Shown here in pieces: positions 5,104 through 6,398 of a DNA stretch of 6,398 nt (the stretch's first letter is position 1; each line of letters begins with the position of its first letter). Source of the DNA: Planctomycetaceae bacterium (GTDB lineage Bacteria; Planctomycetota; Planctomycetia; Pirellulales; Thermoguttaceae); assembly GCA_003509805.1 (NCBI GenBank), contig DOMV01000464.1, positions 2,863 through 9,260 of the forward strand, written 5' to 3'. Both the position numbers and the translations under genes were made by a program. The notes under the pieces were generated by a model. It was not told the origin of the DNA and did not search any database. It saw only the letters and a program-made list of their open reading frames with translations.

Positions 5104-6261
5104 TTATTTTCTCGGGCGTTTGGGAACTTCGATGATCTTCGGTTGGAGGTCGCATTCGATTCCGCCGACCTTGACCGGTTCGAAGGCAATGGTCCTGTTC
5201 GTCGAACCGGCGTATTGGGACGGATTGACCCGTTGGGCCGTAAAACGGTTCATGATATCGACGATTTCCGGCCGTTGCCGGATCCGGCCGTCGGGCGACC
5301 GGGTCCCGATCATATCGAAGCCGCCCACGGTGACGATGCTGGAATTCCTGTCATGAAATTCGTAAGCCTCGTATCCTTTGGCCCGGAGCAGTTCGCAAAG
5401 AATCACGGCCGCACGGCCCGCCTTTTCCAGTTCGCTTCCCTTGCCGCGGTTCGCCTTGCCGCGGTCGCTTTCATCGACGAATTTGTCCAGCGCAGCCTGG
5501 TCCTTGAAAATATGTACTTCGCCCGTAAAGGTCGCGACACATACGGTGTACCGGCCGGGATTCTTCAGGAGGCTGTACTCGCTGACCGAATTGAGTTTTT
5601 CGATGAATTCGTCGACGACGCCGCATCGGCTCCCGGGCGGCAGGAGCGGATTCGGTGTCGCGAAGGCGTTTGCGAGCGGCGCGCCGAGCATGTTCGGCGG
5701 CAAAAAGAAGGACGACGCGAGTTTTTGGGAAGCGGTTTTGGGGCCTTTTTTGCCTTGATCCGGCTTCAAGCATTCAGGTGTCGCAGCCTTGATTTGCTTG
5801 AGCGTGTCTTGAAAACCGGTTTCATCGATGGATTGAAAATCGCCGACCAGGACCGCATATTCGTGGTTTTCCCCATGTTTTTGGTATTTTGCACCATAAC
5901 CCAGCGCGGGCGCCTCGTCCGCCTTCAAATCGTGCTTAAACGTCTTGTCAAAAAGAAAGGCTTTCATCGCGTACTTGTTACGCAATTCGAGGACGAGGGT
6001 TTTCGCGTCTTCTTTCGCCGTAGGCCCGTTGAAGATCGCGACATGGATCATCCACGGACCGTTGGTCGTGTCCAGGACATAATCGTTCTTCGGGTCCGCT
6101 TCGACACTGCGGCGGGTGAGATTTTTGATCCCATCGACCATTCCCCCCAGGGGATTCGACGCCTTCAAAGGTACCGCGACAAACAAGACGGCGTACACGA
6201 AGACGGCGTACATAACGGAAAGCGGGACGACGTCCATACCGATCGAAAGCGATTTTTTCAT
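5104..6261 (-). CDS. Exported protein with two SPOR-like modules
   Basis: This 385-residue protein has no named family that I can assign. A short basic N-terminus (MKKS) and a hydrophobic stretch (about 11-33) indicate a signal peptide or anchor, with possible cleavage after LKA (32-34). Two halves look alike. The first is GPWMIHVAIFNG (68-79), with a helix ending in LVLELRNKYAMKAFLF and closed by EYAVLVGDFQSID. The second is PGRYTVCVATFTG (235-247), with a helix AAVILCELLRAKGYEAYEF (284-302) and SSIVTVGGFD (307-316). This strand-helix-strand pattern recalls SPOR domains, which bind denuded peptidoglycan; binding here is inferred. Similar proteins are, from memory, common in planctomycetes. 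The start ATG follows a weak GAGAG. The antisense strand has an open frame of similar length (393 codons), but it shows no domain and is taken as a shadow. First gene of the leftward group. Confidence 0.85.
   Translation of the reverse strand: MKKSLSIGMDVVPLSVMYAVFVYAVLFVAVPLKASNPLGGMVDGIKNLTRRSVEADPKNDYVLDTTNGPWMIHVAIFNGPTAKEDAKTLVLELRNKYAMKAFLFDKTFKHDLKADEAPALGYGAKYQKHGENHEYAVLVGDFQSIDETGFQDTLKQIKAATPECLKPDQGKKGPKTASQKLASSFFLPPNMLGAPLANAFATPNPLLPPGSRCGVVDEFIEKLNSVSEYSLLKNPGRYTVCVATFTGEVHIFKDQAALDKFVDESDRGKANRGKGSELEKAGRAAVILCELLRAKGYEAYEFHDRNSSIVTVGGFDMIGTRSPDGRIRQRPEIVDIMNRFTAQRVNPSQYAGSTNRTIAFEPVKVGGIECDLQPKIIEVPKRPRK
5439..5468 (-). repeat. 15-base tandem duplication
   Basis: CCTTGCCGCGGT occurs at 5439-5450 and 5454-5465, exactly 15 bases apart. 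On the coding strand it gives the five-residue repeat DRGKA-NRGKG (residues 266-275), a basic, flexible loop before the helix of the second SPOR-like module. Confidence 0.75.
6186..6215 (-). repeat. 15-base tandem duplication in the signal segment
   Basis: AGACGGCGTAC occurs at 6186-6196 and 6201-6211, and the whole 15-base units agree at 13 of 15 positions. On the coding strand this yields the hydrophobic repeat YAVFV-YAVLF (residues 18-27), which lengthens the signal or membrane segment by one and a half helical turns. Confidence 0.75.
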
Positions 6262-6297
6262 GCCGGTCTCTCAAAGTGATGGGAAATTTCCATTGCT

Positions 6298-6331
6298 TTC
6301 AGGATTACTGAACCCGTTGAGATTTCCTGAA
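6298..6331 (-). promoter_or_regulatory. Inverted repeat in leader of the SPOR-like gene
   Basis: TTCAGGA (6298-6304) and TCCTGAA (6325-6331) are perfect complements separated by 20 bases. They lie between the predicted transcription start and the start codon. It could be an operator or a loose hairpin; with seven base pairs it may also be chance. Confidence 0.25.
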
Positions 6332-6342
6332 GCCGAGTGCGT

Positions 6343-6364
6343 GCCACACGGGCGTGTCCGTGGC
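6343..6364 (-). promoter_or_regulatory. GC-rich inverted repeat at predicted transcript start
   Basis: GCCAC (6343-6347) pairs with GTGGC (6360-6364), and an alternative inner pairing joins ACACG (6346-6350) to CGTGT (6353-6357). On the minus strand it starts about 11 bases downstream of the -10 box, so it covers the likely transcription start and first bases of the message. It may be a repressor site or a 5' stabilising hairpin. Confidence 0.35.
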
Positions 6365-6372
6365 GGCCGGGA

Positions 6373-6398
6373 GGATTATACTGAAGGCAGTTGAAATT
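6373..6398 (-). repeat. Right copy of inverted 26-base near-repeat
   Basis: Read on the minus strand it matches 237-262 at 22 of 26 bases, with core AATTTCAAC-T-GCCTTCAG. It includes the TATAAT of the leftward promoter, which the left copy lacks (CATAGA there). On the plus strand a GGGAGG (6369-6374) precedes a reading frame ILKAVEI running off the edge, so a rightward gene start is an alternative reading. Confidence 0.45.
6375..6380 (-). promoter_or_regulatory. -10 box of the leftward gene group
   Basis: The minus strand reads TATAAT, a perfect -10. With a 17-base spacer the -35 would begin at 6398, so it is cut off by the window edge and cannot be checked. Transcription would start near 6368, giving a leader of about 107 bases before the SPOR-like gene. 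Confidence 0.5.

Noticed and set aside
5267..5291. TCCGGCCGT repeated at a distance of 16
   Set aside because: It is short, GC-only in character, and out of register with the in-frame duplications.
5098..6279. 393-codon open frame on the plus strand, longer than the gene opposite it
   Set aside because: It shows no domain, is rich in Arg, Asp and Phe in the way antisense shadows are, and lies opposite a gene with a signal segment and two matching modules.

Overview
The window reads as a moderately GC-rich chromosomal segment from a bacterium, most likely a planctomycete. This is inference: the evidence is a protein of the double SPOR-like secreted type, a membrane-anchored thioredoxin-like/CAP fusion, weak or absent Shine-Dalgarno sites in front of most genes, and codon style. 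No RNA gene, CRISPR array, insertion sequence or phage gene is visible.

Layout: bases 1-459 hold no gene I can recognise. A near-consensus sigma70-type promoter (460-487) faces right and is followed by a long leader of about 230 bases full of small hairpins. That leader leads through a good ribosome binding site (721-726) into a 455-residue membrane-anchored protein (732-2099, plus strand) with a thioredoxin-like fold lacking the redox motif and a C-terminal CAP (SCP/PR1)-like domain. All other genes are on the minus strand and converge on it. In order of transcription they are: a secreted or membrane-anchored protein with two SPOR-like modules (6261-5104), a family 4 glycosyltransferase (5037-3796), a YcgL/RlaP-type predicted nucleotidyltransferase (3675-2914), and leucyl/phenylalanyl-tRNA-protein transferase aat (2880-2173). 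Gaps of 66, 120 and 34 bases and no clear internal promoter make one operon plausible. A perfect -10 hexamer (6375-6380) lies upstream of its first gene, with the -35 beyond the window edge.

Functional links are loose. The SPOR-like protein and the CAP protein probably act at the envelope, the glycosyltransferase in envelope polysaccharide or glycolipid synthesis, and Aat in N-degron tagging for ClpS/ClpAP. The nucleotidyltransferase has no known substrate. I see no defence or mobile system.

The most unusual structure is repetitive. Short tandem duplications recur, nearly all in multiples of three bases and several with exactly a 15-base period (five codons). One covers the stop codon of the CAP gene and gives three successive in-frame stops. 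A 12-base array covers the glycosyltransferase start and gives four in-frame TTG codons. A 26-base near-repeat (22 matches) lies in inverted orientation at the two ends of the window, enclosing all five genes.
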